Shown here piece after piece: positions 30,890 to 39,569 of a stretch of DNA of 64,000 bases. Source of the stretch: Mycobacterium sp. MS1601 (GTDB lineage Bacteria > Actinomycetota > Actinomycetes > Mycobacteriales > Mycobacteriaceae); NCBI RefSeq assembly GCF_001984215.1, contig NZ_CP019421.1, forward strand, positions 62,001 to 126,000. Direction: 5' to 3'. The notes below the pieces were generated by a model. That model did not search any database, had not been told where the DNA came from, and worked only from the letters and a program-made list of their open reading frames with translations. The first letter of the stretch is position 1. Every line of letters starts with the position of its first letter. The position numbers were made by a program, and so were the translations under genes.

Positions 30890-32473
30890 CTACTTCACTT
30901 CCTTCTTGTCCAGTCCTGCGACAACAGGATTGAGGGGCACCCCGTCGTGGCGGATGAGTGCGTCCTTCTGCGAGAGCGTGGGACCCGGCGCGAACAGCGA
31001 CACCACAACCCAGGGCGCCGGCACCGGGTAATGCAACTTCAGCGCCGTCAGGGTCACGTCGCCGGATTCTCTGTCAGAGGTGTCCAGCCCGAACCGCACA
31101 CCGGTATCAGCGACCCAGAAGTAGGACTCCCTCAGCCGGGAATCCGTGGCCGCGCTGGTGACTTGCACGAACCGTCCGGTCGTCGAGGGCATGTACACCT
31201 GGTCGGCGGTCATACCCTCCGACGTCGGGGCTGACACCATCGGGACGATCGCCTTGACCTGCTCGGGCCGCAGCGGCAACGTGCGCCCGGTGACCACCTC
31301 GGTACGCGAGGTCGGCTCATCACCGAAGTGCGACCACGACCAGCACGTCACCGGCTCGTTGTCGGCGCTGACCAGCTCCACCGCGGCCTTCGGATAGAAC
31401 GACACCGCCAACATGGTCGACTTCGGCAGGGCCGCCAGCTCGTCCGGGCCGATCTCGACAGGCTCGGTGCTGACCTGGGGGTTGGCGGCCCGGATCATCG
31501 TCGCCGCAGTCAAACTGACCTCCTGCACCCCATCGGGCAGCGTGGCGTAGTAGGTCTGCTCACCAGACAAGTCGCGCGCGGTGAGGATGGTGCCCACCGT
31601 CAACGGGCGGTTCTCCGCGAACGCCGGCCGTTCACCGACCCCGGGGATCGCCGGGGCAATCAGTGGCGGCTCGGCCGGGATCGCATTGAACAGGCCCTGG
31701 GAGATCGGCAGGACGAGATCCTCGGCACTGAGCCCCAGCGCGTCGGCGACGATCGGATCGGTGATGTCCAGCGTCGAGCGGACCACAACTCCGTCGGGAC
31801 GCGAGTAAATCAGCCACGTCCGGTTGTCGTAGCCCACCAGTCGGGCCTGGTCGCCACCCATCGTGGCGGTGTCAGCGCCCTTGGTCAGCACGCCGCCGAT
31901 GGCTGTCGTGGTGACCGGTGAACGGGCCGTGGTCGGCAATCCGGACACTGGATCCAGCGGAACCGCTGAGCCGGTCATCGTGGTGTCACACACCGTCCAC
32001 ACCGACCACGGGTCTTCGGCGTCACGAATGTCGTTGGGCGCACCGGGGATTCCGACCAGGGAGCCGCGCGGGTACTTGTCGATCTCGGCGGCGCCGGCCT
32101 TGACCGGGTTGTCGGGCTGCCCGACGATCAGCCGCGCCGAGGTCAGGTTGGCCACCGGATCCAAGCGGTCACCGACACGCACGTAGAGCGCGCCGCTGTC
32201 CTTGTCCATGACGATCTTGGCGTCCTTGACTTGCCCGGCCGGGGAGAACAGACCCCACACCACCGCGCCGAGGCAGACCACGATCCCGAGCAAGATGCCC
32301 AACACCAGCGGAGAGGACTGGGCCCGCTGCGGGTCGTCGATCATGCGGGTGTCCCGGCGCACCAGGGCGTGCTGCAGCCGGCGGTACAGGAACCGCCACC
32401 CGCTGACCTGATACTTCGCGGTGAGCCGGAACCCGCGGCGACGCCGCTGCTCGGGACCCTCCAGTTCAGCCAC
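30890..32473 (-). CDS. eccB: ESX core membrane protein EccB
   Basis: 527 residues. The N-terminus TAKYQVSGWRFLYRRLQHALVRRD (read in parts) is the EccB signature, here extended by about 20 basic residues. A single transmembrane helix at about 55-78 (SPLVLGILLGIVVCLGAVVWG) leads to the large periplasmic domain with Cys in VWTVCDTTM and PVTCWSW, likely disulfide-bonded as in known EccB structures. EccB spans toward the cell wall and caps the complex. It starts 17 bases after eccA and abuts eccC. Confidence 0.95.
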   Translation of the reverse strand: MAELEGPEQRRRRGFRLTAKYQVSGWRFLYRRLQHALVRRDTRMIDDPQRAQSSPLVLGILLGIVVCLGAVVWGLFSPAGQVKDAKIVMDKDSGALYVRVGDRLDPVANLTSARLIVGQPDNPVKAGAAEIDKYPRGSLVGIPGAPNDIRDAEDPWSVWTVCDTTMTGSAVPLDPVSGLPTTARSPVTTTAIGGVLTKGADTATMGGDQARLVGYDNRTWLIYSRPDGVVVRSTLDITDPIVADALGLSAEDLVLPISQGLFNAIPAEPPLIAPAIPGVGERPAFAENRPLTVGTILTARDLSGEQTYYATLPDGVQEVSLTAATMIRAANPQVSTEPVEIGPDELAALPKSTMLAVSFYPKAAVELVSADNEPVTCWSWSHFGDEPTSRTEVVTGRTLPLRPEQVKAIVPMVSAPTSEGMTADQVYMPSTTGRFVQVTSAATDSRLRESYFWVADTGVRFGLDTSDRESGDVTLTALKLHYPVPAPWVVVSLFAPGPTLSQKDALIRHDGVPLNPVVAGLDKKEVK

Positions 32474-32490
32474 GACTACTCTCCCAACGA

Positions 32491-34341
32491 CTATCCATTG
32501 AACGGAACTCCCTGCACGGAACAGACTTCACGGAACGCCGCGGCCACATCAGTCTCGTCGATCGTGACCAGCACCTCTTTGACCGACAGGTCGATATCGG
32601 TGCTCGTCGACAACCGGAAATCCCTGATCTCGGTGGCCTTCTCGGTCACATTGCGAATGAAGCGGGCGTTGCCGGCCTTGTCGATGCCCGACACCACCCG
32701 AGGGTTGCCGCCGGAGTCGACGTCATCGACCGACGTCTGCGCCAGCGTCATCAGGTTGGCAAGCATGAGGTCCTGGGCCGCCGCCGAGTACAGCGACGAT
32801 TCATTGCTGGCCATCAGGTCGGCGATCTTGACCAAGTCCTCGGGGGTGTAGGAGTCGAAGTGGATCCGCGTGGTGAACCGGGTCGCCAGGCCCTCATTGC
32901 TCGTCAGGAACCGGTTGATGTCGGCTTCGTAGCCGGCGATCACGGTCACCAGCTTCTTGTTCGGATCCTCGGTTTTGCGCTCGTTCTCCAACCGCGCCAA
33001 CAGCGTGTCGATCGCCTCCTGGCCGTAGGCGTCACCGTCGGAATAGCCCTTCTGGTACAGCGAATAGGCCTCGTCGATGAACAGCAGCCCACCGAGCGCT
33101 TTGTCGATGACCGCGTTGGTCTTCTGGGCCGTCTTGCCCAAATACTGGTCGACCATCTGCGGGCGTGATGCCTCCACCACTTCCGGGCGCGCGATGACGC
33201 CAAGCCCGAACAGCAGCTGCGCCAGGATGCGGGCCATCGTGGTCTTACCGGTACCAGGAGGGCCCGTGAAAATGTAGGCCGCGCCGACGTCCTTCTTGGC
33301 GATGCCCATCTCGGCGCGCTTCTGGTCCATCATCGCCTTGGCTTCTAGGCGACGGATCTGCTCCTTGACCCCACCCATGCCGATCTGCTGGTCCAGCAAC
33401 GCCATTGCCTCAGCGCGCACCCCGTCGCGACGCTTCTCGCGGGCCTCGACCTCCAGCGATGCCGCCGAACTTCCCGACTCGGGATCCCAGATGTCGGTCC
33501 GGGTCGCCAGCGACGCCGCAGTGACGGTCTCGATCGTCTTCTCCGGATCCTCGATGGCCTCCTGCACCTCGGGCAGATTCATCCAGGCCTGAAGCTCGGT
33601 GAACGCCTTCGTGGCTTCGTCGCGCTGCCCTTGTGCGCGCATCGCGTATCCGCGGCCCAAACGGAGCTTGGCGTGCACATCGTTGGGCAATCCCGATGTG
33701 TTCAAACCTATTTCGGCGAAGCGCTGGGCTTCCACGGGATTCCCGGTGCCTACCAGCGCCCACACCTTCCACACCAGCATGCCGGCGTTGAGCAGGTTCA
33801 CAATGGTCGGATCCTGCGACCGCCATTGCTGCTTGCCTTCGAAGCTGAGCACATCGGGCCAGCGCCGCGCCAGGCCGAGCAACCCCAGTCGCACATAGTC
33901 GAGCACGTCCAGATCGATATCGGGCACGTTGGGCTGCCGGAACTCCCGATTGATGACTTCGTCGGCTTTGGCCAGCTGCCGGGGCGTCGCTTCGGCCAAC
34001 GCCGCGGCATAGGCGATCGCCACATGCAGCCGCGTGTGGGTGGGCATACGCAGCGTGAAAGACCCCAGCGTCAACGACGTGACCACGTTGAGGTCCCCCA
34101 CGTTCATCTGGGCCGACTTGAGCGCCGCACCCAGATTGTTCACCGACTTGTAGGCCCCGGCGGCGACCTCCAGCGAGGTGTCCCCAGTGGCAAGCCTGCC
34201 CAGCCACGCATCGCACATCAACGGGTCCTGCTGGGCGGCCATCCGAAACGCCTCGCGCGCTTCATCGGTCTGACTGTTGCGCAGGTACCTCAACCCCAAC
34301 ACGAACACGTCGAGGGGTTTTGTGTTGACACCTGTCGTCAT
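32491..34341 (-). CDS. eccA: ESX cytoplasmic AAA+ ATPase EccA
   Basis: 616 residues. Residues 1-280 form the helical TPR-like domain (RNSQTDEAREAFRMAAQQD, the standard EccA start). The CbxX/CfqX-type AAA+ domain has Walker A GPPGTGKTTMA at 360-369 and Walker B GLLFIDEAYSLY near 410, followed by the arginine finger region ATRFTTRI. EccA is thought to act on EspG-PE-PPE complexes before export. It is the first gene of the ESX operon; the promoter region lies in the 50 bases upstream. Confidence 0.95.
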   Translation of the reverse strand: MTTGVNTKPLDVFVLGLRYLRNSQTDEAREAFRMAAQQDPLMCDAWLGRLATGDTSLEVAAGAYKSVNNLGAALKSAQMNVGDLNVVTSLTLGSFTLRMPTHTRLHVAIAYAAALAEATPRQLAKADEVINREFRQPNVPDIDLDVLDYVRLGLLGLARRWPDVLSFEGKQQWRSQDPTIVNLLNAGMLVWKVWALVGTGNPVEAQRFAEIGLNTSGLPNDVHAKLRLGRGYAMRAQGQRDEATKAFTELQAWMNLPEVQEAIEDPEKTIETVTAASLATRTDIWDPESGSSAASLEVEAREKRRDGVRAEAMALLDQQIGMGGVKEQIRRLEAKAMMDQKRAEMGIAKKDVGAAYIFTGPPGTGKTTMARILAQLLFGLGVIARPEVVEASRPQMVDQYLGKTAQKTNAVIDKALGGLLFIDEAYSLYQKGYSDGDAYGQEAIDTLLARLENERKTEDPNKKLVTVIAGYEADINRFLTSNEGLATRFTTRIHFDSYTPEDLVKIADLMASNESSLYSAAAQDLMLANLMTLAQTSVDDVDSGGNPRVVSGIDKAGNARFIRNVTEKATEIRDFRLSTSTDIDLSVKEVLVTIDETDVAAAFREVCSVQGVPFNG

Positions 34342-34393
34342 CGCTCACCAGCCTTCTCACCACAGCGGAAACGTGCACGCCAGAGGGGCGCAG

Positions 34394-35176
34394 TTATGCG
34401 ACGATCCTAGCCGGGCTAGACGGCGTCAACCGGTGCCGACCATTGACGAAAATGCGGCCGCCGGCAATCCCGGTGTAGTGGCTGTCCTTGGCGTCCTGGG
34501 CGCAGGATTCCATCAAAGGGCAGCCCTTGCACAGCATCTCGGCCTCAGCGCACGCGATCCGGCACTGGGCCTTGGAGCCACCCTCAGCAAAGACCTTGCT
34601 GGCTCGACCCGGCTCACCATCAGAGTCCTCCCACTCGACGAGGAGCCCGACGTTCTTCTTGCAGTTCGGCACGTTAGCCGCTGCCGGAGCTGCGCCGGGC
34701 CGGCGGGCGCCAGGACCGCGCCCCATGGCCACAGCCAGGCGGGCCGCGGCGCCGGCGTGCACCGACTGGGGCGCTGCCGCGCGGGCCAGTCGAGGCCGGG
34801 ACGAGACGACCGATGGGGTGGCGCACACCGCGGCCGCCTGCTGAGCGGCCCGTCGATGCTGTTGCGCTCGTTCGTCATTGGCCTGCTTGATCAGGGCCGC
34901 GGCGTCCGCCCCCTTGGGGCCGGTGCCAGGCATCGGGACATCTCCCAGGATCGCGGGGTCCAGACCCGCGGCGGCCATGAACGGGGCCAGCATGCTGGGC
35001 GGTGACGCCAGGACTGCAGTGGCGGTGTCGACCAAGCCGATGCTGTTGAGATGGTCGACCACCTTGCGTCGCGCTAGGCGGCCCTGCCGGCGGCTGCCGT
35101 TGGCGCGCGCGGCGGCGGGGAAGGACGAGCAGGCCGGGCAGCGGCGGCGCTGCCCGTTCTTGAGTGAGCGGCACAT
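34394..35176 (-). CDS. Shared N-terminal module fused to a WhiB-like cysteine cluster
   Basis: 260 residues. Residues 1-105 (MCRSLKNGQRRRCPAC, ARRKVVDHL, LVDTATAVL, ILGDVPMPGT) are strongly similar to the N-terminus of the ADP-ribosyltransferase-like protein encoded next door. The middle is Ala/Arg/Pro-rich. Residues 175-260 resemble a Wbl domain: Cys residues in NCKKNV, QCRIAC and LCKGCPLMESC (CX2CX5C), then YTGIAGG matching the Wbl G(I/V)WGG turn with A in place of W. It might bind an iron-sulfur cluster and DNA. The module suggests shared targeting or delivery. It sits 52 bases before eccA. Confidence 0.75.
   Translation of the reverse strand: MCRSLKNGQRRRCPACSSFPAAARANGSRRQGRLARRKVVDHLNSIGLVDTATAVLASPPSMLAPFMAAAGLDPAILGDVPMPGTGPKGADAAALIKQANDERAQQHRRAAQQAAAVCATPSVVSSRPRLARAAAPQSVHAGAAARLAVAMGRGPGARRPGAAPAAANVPNCKKNVGLLVEWEDSDGEPGRASKVFAEGGSKAQCRIACAEAEMLCKGCPLMESCAQDAKDSHYTGIAGGRIFVNGRHRLTPSSPARIVA
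34404..34429 (-). promoter_or_regulatory. Candidate promoter/operator upstream of eccA
   Basis: Minus-strand TTGACG (34429-34424) and TAGGAT (34409-34404) are 14 bases apart, short for a standard promoter. The 13-bp palindrome CTAGCCSGGCTAG at 34407-34419 overlaps them and could be an operator controlling the ESX operon. It lies within the last codons of the upstream gene. Confidence 0.4.
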
Positions 35177-35490
35177 CAGAAGGCCCCCGAAAACGGTCGG
35201 GCCGGGATACGACGAATAAACATGGTTTCCCTTCCGGTGAAGGTGTCTTTGGCATGGCCAGATTAACCCACATCCGGGGAATTCACCACCATTGGTAAGT
35301 TTTAATTCGCCTCACCGCTGCCCCTTCGGCCCCATATAGGCACGTCAGACCGAAGAAATCCATCAGATCATCGTTTTGGACGGACTCGCCCCGCGATGGC
35401 GGAAAGTGCACACGGCACCGGCGCGGCGCACCCACCGCGGCCGCGCCGGCAGGCAGGATTCCCTTGCAACAGCCCCACCGGGAGATCCAC
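35177..35490. other. Divergent intergenic region
   Basis: About 314 bases between divergent genes. Relatively AT-rich stretches around 35265-35310 are likely promoters; a minus-strand TAATCT fits a -10 box for the 35176 gene. The leader just before that gene contains GCCAAAGACACC, which is also present in the leader of the paralogous 38371 gene. No dispersed 19-bp element was found here. Confidence 0.35.
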
Positions 35491-35874
35491 ATGAATGACG
35501 ACCCACAGCACTACTGCGGCCGCCACCGCGACCGCGAGGCCGACCTCGACGAGACCGCCGGACTGCTCGAACAACTGGCCGTCGCCTCGCTGCTCAGCGA
35601 GGCAGAGGATCTGACCCGCGGCGTGCGCCACCTGTCGATCGCCACCGGCGACCCCGAGACCGATGACGACCTAGCCCGCATCAATGCGCTGACCACAGCG
35701 GCACGGGATGATCGCACCGACGCCAAGACCACAGCCATCCGCGGAGGCAGCGACTACCTGACCATCCGCATAGAGGGTGCCGGCGCCGAAGCCTTCGTCG
35801 AAGACCTCGCCGCCCTCGCTCACCGCCTCGACCCCGGCTTCTGGCGCATCAACCGCTCCCCCCACCCGACGTGA
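35491..35874 (+). CDS. Hypothetical protein
   Basis: 127 residues from the ATG at 35491 (GGGAGA site). A helical, acidic N-terminal half (EADLDETAGLLEQLAVASLL) is followed by GGSDYLTIRIEGAGAEAFVEDLAALAHRLD (in parts), which looks like a small alpha/beta unit. No membrane segment or known motif. It is the only + strand gene between 16.1 and 47.5 kb and it converges on the gene ending at 35932. Confidence 0.65.
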   Translation: MNDDPQHYCGRHRDREADLDETAGLLEQLAVASLLSEAEDLTRGVRHLSIATGDPETDDDLARINALTTAARDDRTDAKTTAIRGGSDYLTIRIEGAGAEAFVEDLAALAHRLDPGFWRINRSPHPT

Positions 35875-35877
35875 ACA

Positions 35878-35896
35878 GGGCAGACGACATGTCCCC
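35878..35896 (+). promoter_or_regulatory. Dispersed 19-bp element, copy 6
   Basis: Reads GGGCAGACGACATGTCCCC. It lies between two convergent genes, where no promoter is expected, which argues against a simple promoter element. Confidence 0.5.
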
Positions 35897-35931
35897 ACGC
35901 CGGGCGTGCGTAGCGCTGCCGCGGCGGGCGG

Positions 35932-36114
35932 CTACTCGTCGGAGGCGCGTACCGGTTCCCCGTTGCGAAGGTCATACGCCGCAGATCTGATCGTCACCAA
36001 TTCCAGCTCGTCGAGATCAGCCACCCGTCCGATGGAATCGGCGATCGCCTCCGGGCTCATGCCCTCGTCCAGCCGCTCCTGGATCTCGTCGATCTGCGCC
36101 CTGGTCAACGCCAT
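35932..36114 (-). CDS. Small protein, paralogue of the one at 54135-54359
   Basis: 60 residues from the ATG at 36114 (GAGGGAGG site). The core DEGMSPEAIADSIGRVADLDE ... VTIRSAAYDL is closely similar to the protein at 54135-54359 (DGGMSPEDIADFLGRVNDLG ... VTIKSAAYDL). The MSPE-IAD pattern suggests a small helical DNA- or protein-binding unit. It follows the ADP-ribosyltransferase-like gene on the same strand, so an immunity role is possible. The paralogue has no such neighbour, which weakens that idea. Confidence 0.7.
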   Translation of the reverse strand: MALTRAQIDEIQERLDEGMSPEAIADSIGRVADLDELELVTIRSAAYDLRNGEPVRASDE

Positions 36115-36159
36115 CCCAGTTCCTCCCTCGTGCACACCTGACGCCGGCTCCCACCGGCC

Positions 36160-36178
36160 GGGGACATGCTATTTCCCC
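36160..36178 (-). promoter_or_regulatory. Dispersed 19-bp element, copy 7
   Basis: Minus-strand GGGGAAATAGCATGTCCCC, 46 bases upstream of the gene starting at 36114 and in the same direction. Confidence 0.5.
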
Positions 36179-36208
36179 AGCTCACCACCCCTGCTGGGTG
36201 TGTGGCCA

Positions 36209-38371
36209 TCAGCTTGCCTTCTTCCAGCCACCGGCACCAGTGTCTTCGGACTCCGCGACCAGGTCCTCAGCCACCAGGTACACCGTGGGTGCGCCCGCGA
36301 TACCGGAATGGTCGACGTGCACACACCGCAGATGCGACCCCATCGGCAGGATCACCTCGTCCTCACCGGAGAAGTTCGAGATGCTCTTCACTGGCAGGCC
36401 CTCGCGGGTCCGCACGACCATGTAGTACGGCGGGTGCCCGGCGAACGCTGACGCGGTGGACTGCTTGGTGGTCGTGCTGGTCACCTTGCCCACCTCCATG
36501 CGCGATCCCACGGTGAACACCGCGTCGATGTACTCCGCCGGCGTCCCCTTCCACCCACTGGGCACCCTGGTGCCGCGCACCACCGTCATCGGCGTCATGT
36601 TCGGGTTGTGCTCGCGGAACTTGTCGAACGCCGACTCGATCCCCGAGACCACCGTCTTGATCGACCCGGAAGGCTTCGCGCCGTCACGTCCACAGATGGC
36701 AGCGTTGATGCTCGTGTAGCTGCCACCGGTATAGGTCGTCAGCGCTGAGCGCTCCTTGCCGTCGAGCTTCTTCTTGACGAATTCCGCGTTCACCGTGGTC
36801 AATTCACCGATGCTTGAGGTCTGCACACCCGGACCGCTCCCCGAGAAACCCCACGCCTTGAGGTTTCCGGCGCGCTGGGCGATGACCGCGTAGTCATCGG
36901 CGGTTTCCTTGCCCCAGGCGCGGATACCGCTGCGCCACAGCGACTTGTGCTTGTCCTCACCGATGCTCTCCGGCGGGATCTTGTGATCGAAGTGCGGGAT
37001 GACACCGCCCCCGCGCGTCGGCGTCCCCAGCGCGCGGCGATGCGCGGCCGCATAGGCGGCCTCGGCCTCCTGGGCGCCCTTGCCGGCGGCCAGGGCGTCG
37101 GTGCGGGCCGCCTCCCCGGCTGCCACGGCCGCCTTCTCGCGCATCAGCTTCTTGTGCCGCTTGGTCGCGTCGTAGATGTCCGCGCGCACGGGCCCGGCAC
37201 CTACCGAGTCGACGAGCTTGCCGCGGGCCTCGCTCATCTTGTCGTCGAGGAACTTCTGGTGCTGCTCGGCGGTCCAATGGTGTTCTGCGGCTTGGCCGGC
37301 CAACTGCATCAGCGCTTGGGTCTTGATGTGGTGGGCCTGGGCTTCGGTATCGCTGGCCCCCTCATGCAGCGCCGGCAGCTCGTCGAGCATGGGGATCCGG
37401 TTGGCCTTGTTCAACGCCGCGGACTTGCCGTTGGCCGCAGCCACGCCGTGATACACCCCGTCGCGCTTCTGCAGGATCAGGAAGTCCCCGGATCCGCGAC
37501 GGTGAATGGCCGTGCCGCCGTCGAGCAGTCGTCCCTCGACTTCCACCGCACCCGAGCCGGTTTCCATCAGGAACTTCCCCGGCGTGTAGACCGAGGTGTC
37601 GCGCACGGCGCCCGCGGTCAGCGAGGGCTGAGGGCCGCCATCGAGCGCGCCGGCCGCCTCGGCTGCCACCGCCCGGTTCAACGAACGCGCCAACGCCTCG
37701 ACGTCCTCGCTGCTCAAGTTCGCGCAGTAGGCGTCGCGCTCCTCCTCGGGCAGCGTCGTGGCGACGCCGTACTTGGCGGCGACCACGTCGTCGGCTGCGT
37801 CGGGGACGGCCTTCTTGGCCTGCTCGTAGGCCGCCTTCGCCGCCTCGATGGCCTCACTGGCCTCCCCGAGCTGCTCCATCTGCTCAGCGGTCAGAGCCTC
37901 CTCGTCACCGGTGCCCAACTCCTTGACCAGCTTCCGGCGCCGCGACTGGGCCCGTGACACCGCCTTGCGGGCATCGTCGACGCTCTTCTCCGCGGCCGCG
38001 AACGCCGCCTCCGCGGCTTCCAGTGCCTGCTCTTCAGCAGAGATCTGCGGACCGGCCAGAGCGGCCTGCTCAGCTTTGGCCGCCGCGATCAGCAGACCGG
38101 CAGAGGGCGGGTTGGCGTGCGTGCTGGGCATCGGGACGTCCCCGAGCACCGACTCCTCAATGCCCATGGCCTTCATGAACTCCGGCAGGATGCTCGGCGG
38201 GGCGGACAGGATCGCTTTCGCGGTGTCGACGAGGCCTTGTTCGGTGAGGTGGTCGACGACCTTCTTGCGGGCCATCCGCCCCAGGCGGCGATTGCCGTTG
38301 GCTTTCGCCGCGGCTCCGTAGCTTCCGCAGCCGGGGCATCGCCGCCCACCATGCTTCGTCGATCGGCACAC
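36209..38371 (-). CDS. Shared N-terminal module fused to an ADP-ribosyltransferase toxin-like domain
   Basis: 720 residues from the GTG at 38371 (GAAGGAGG site). Residues 1-105 share the module of the 35176 gene (MCRSTKHGGRRCPGC, ARKKVVDHL, LGDVPMPST). Residues 115-200 form an Ala/Glu-rich coiled coil. The C-terminal 180 residues fit the C3/VIP2-type ADP-ribosyltransferase fold: Arg599 in VVRGTRVP, the STS-like stretch TSTTTKQSTASAF at 631-643, and the E-X-E pair Glu670/Glu672 in SGEDEVILP. Such enzymes transfer ADP-ribose from NAD+ to proteins. There is no signal peptide, so delivery would need conjugation, ESX or another route. Toxin activity is inferred from motifs. Confidence 0.8.
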   Translation of the reverse strand: MCRSTKHGGRRCPGCGSYGAAAKANGNRRLGRMARKKVVDHLTEQGLVDTAKAILSAPPSILPEFMKAMGIEESVLGDVPMPSTHANPPSAGLLIAAAKAEQAALAGPQISAEEQALEAAEAAFAAAEKSVDDARKAVSRAQSRRRKLVKELGTGDEEALTAEQMEQLGEASEAIEAAKAAYEQAKKAVPDAADDVVAAKYGVATTLPEEERDAYCANLSSEDVEALARSLNRAVAAEAAGALDGGPQPSLTAGAVRDTSVYTPGKFLMETGSGAVEVEGRLLDGGTAIHRRGSGDFLILQKRDGVYHGVAAANGKSAALNKANRIPMLDELPALHEGASDTEAQAHHIKTQALMQLAGQAAEHHWTAEQHQKFLDDKMSEARGKLVDSVGAGPVRADIYDATKRHKKLMREKAAVAAGEAARTDALAAGKGAQEAEAAYAAAHRRALGTPTRGGGVIPHFDHKIPPESIGEDKHKSLWRSGIRAWGKETADDYAVIAQRAGNLKAWGFSGSGPGVQTSSIGELTTVNAEFVKKKLDGKERSALTTYTGGSYTSINAAICGRDGAKPSGSIKTVVSGIESAFDKFREHNPNMTPMTVVRGTRVPSGWKGTPAEYIDAVFTVGSRMEVGKVTSTTTKQSTASAFAGHPPYYMVVRTREGLPVKSISNFSGEDEVILPMGSHLRCVHVDHSGIAGAPTVYLVAEDLVAESEDTGAGGWKKAS

Positions 38372-38400
38372 CGCGCGCCTCCTTCAGGGTGTCTTTGGCT

Positions 38401-38447
38401 GGTACACCCAGGAAGTACCGGCGCCCGGCGGCGTTTCCGTCACCGCA
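38401..38447 (-). promoter_or_regulatory. Shared GACGGAAAC-N13-GGTACT element, copy 2
   Basis: Minus-strand TGCGGTGACGGAAAC, 13 bases, GGTACTTCCTGGGTG, ending 30 bases before the GTG at 38371. Same spacing as the copies at 9107 and 45096. Confidence 0.5.
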
Positions 38448-38480
38448 GTCGCAAAATCACCACAAATTGGTTCACCACCA

Positions 38481-38499
38481 GCGGCGATGCCACGTCCCT
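38481..38499 (+). promoter_or_regulatory. Dispersed 19-bp element, copy 8
   Basis: Reads GCGGCGATGCCACGTCCCT. It lies upstream of the 38371 gene, pointing against transcription. Confidence 0.6.
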
Positions 38500-38559
38500 A
38501 ACCTGTCGGCCGCGGCGCCGAGCCGACGGCCACGACTGCCACCAGCAAGCCTGTGACCA

Positions 38560-38578
38560 GGCTCAACGACACGTCCCG
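38560..38578 (+). promoter_or_regulatory. Dispersed 19-bp element, copy 9 (weaker)
   Basis: Reads GGCTCAACGACACGTCCCG; only the ACACGTCCC core is strong. It lies 60 bases from copy 8 and just before the stop of the gene at 38587. Confidence 0.4.
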
Positions 38579-38586
38579 ACGGGCAT

Positions 38587-39450
38587 TCAGTCGGTGCTGA
38601 CCGGCTCACCCTCCGGTGACTGATCGGCGAGACGCTTGCGGGCGCTGCGAAGACCATTGCGCCTCTGCTCGCGCCGGGCCCTGAATCCGAGCCCAATCCC
38701 TGCGGGCTTGATCGTTATCCACTGCTCGGTGGCCAGCCACCCAGCTTGTGCCTCAGCGTCCTCGACATCGCGGAACACCCTGCTGCCGTCCAAGTCGAGA
38801 ACCTCAGCAATATCCGCCCACTGCAGGTGAGGCTTCTCGCCGGCGGCGTGGGACTGCCGAATCAACCCTGCTACCCGCCGCCCGACCGGATCCGGCGCCC
38901 GGTATCCCGCTACGAAGAAGCTCGGGCCGGCGCACAGACTGCGTGGCTGATCATTGAATGCAAACCATCCCCGCCGGCGGCCACGCCGAATCAGGAGACT
39001 GCGGACACCGTCGCGCCGCAGGTACCCCTGAACGCCGCCCTCACCAACGCCGCTCTCGACACCGAACTCATCAAAGGCGCGCTCAACGGGTGCGCTGCTG
39101 AAGAACTCGTTCCACGTCGGCCCAGTCCCGTGTGTCTGCCGGTACTCATGTAGCCAGGGCGCACCGAGCTGACCGAAACGGTCGATCTCCGCATCAGACC
39201 ACTTCCGCGCGGGCTCGCGCACCACCGGCGGGCGGGCATTGGCGGCGCCTGCCTGAACGGCTCGCTGCGTGGGCACCTGGCCCTTCTTGAGCAGGGCCAG
39301 TACCGCATTGGCGTCCGCGGACTGGGGATCGGGTAGCACCAATGGCTCACGTTCGGCCGAGGTGGGATTCAGCGCCTTGACCAGCAGATCCCTGTAGCCG
39401 TCGACATTTTCGGCTCCAGCTGCTCCCAGCCAGCCATCAATAGCCTCCAC
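38587..39450 (-). CDS. Hypothetical protein
   Basis: 287 residues from the GTG at 39450, which has GAGGAGG 7 bases upstream. A helical N-terminal half leads to ARKWSDAEIDRFGQLGAPWLHEYRQTHGTGPTWNEFF (in parts), then GVRSLLIRRGRRRGWFAFN and a C-terminal half with HLQWADIAEVLDLDGSRVFRDVEDAEAQAGWLATEQWI (in parts). These look like two small helical, possibly DNA-binding units, but no family was recognised. It precedes the ADP-ribosyltransferase-like gene by 215 bases holding two dispersed elements and one GACGGAAAC element. Confidence 0.65.
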   Translation of the reverse strand: MEAIDGWLGAAGAENVDGYRDLLVKALNPTSAEREPLVLPDPQSADANAVLALLKKGQVPTQRAVQAGAANARPPVVREPARKWSDAEIDRFGQLGAPWLHEYRQTHGTGPTWNEFFSSAPVERAFDEFGVESGVGEGGVQGYLRRDGVRSLLIRRGRRRGWFAFNDQPRSLCAGPSFFVAGYRAPDPVGRRVAGLIRQSHAAGEKPHLQWADIAEVLDLDGSRVFRDVEDAEAQAGWLATEQWITIKPAGIGLGFRARREQRRNGLRSARKRLADQSPEGEPVSTD

Positions 39451-39543
39451 CGGCCGACCTCCTCGTCCCACCCAGCACAACCGCGTCGCCTATCAGGATA
39501 GGGCTGACCCAGCACGAAACGGCTCCATTCAGAGCCTCACCAA

Positions 39544-39563
39544 GACCCCCGAACAGCGGGGTC
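39544..39563 (-). terminator. Weak hairpin after the 39570 gene
   Basis: GACCCC and GGGGTC arms (6 bp) with an 8-base loop lie 7 bases past the stop of the minus-strand gene at 39570. Short, so only a candidate. Confidence 0.3.
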
Positions 39564-39569
39564 ATCACA

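Noticed and set aside
29336..31234. 632-residue + strand open frame opposite eccC and eccB
   Set aside because: It is the antisense of strongly recognised genes, rich in His/Arg/Gln with no motif, a usual shadow in GC-rich DNA.
34921..38145. CATCGGGACATCTCCCAG and CATCGGGACGTCCCCGAG considered as further 19-bp elements
   Set aside because: Both lie in coding sequence for the shared GDVPMP motif of the two paralogous modules, so their likeness is explained by the protein.
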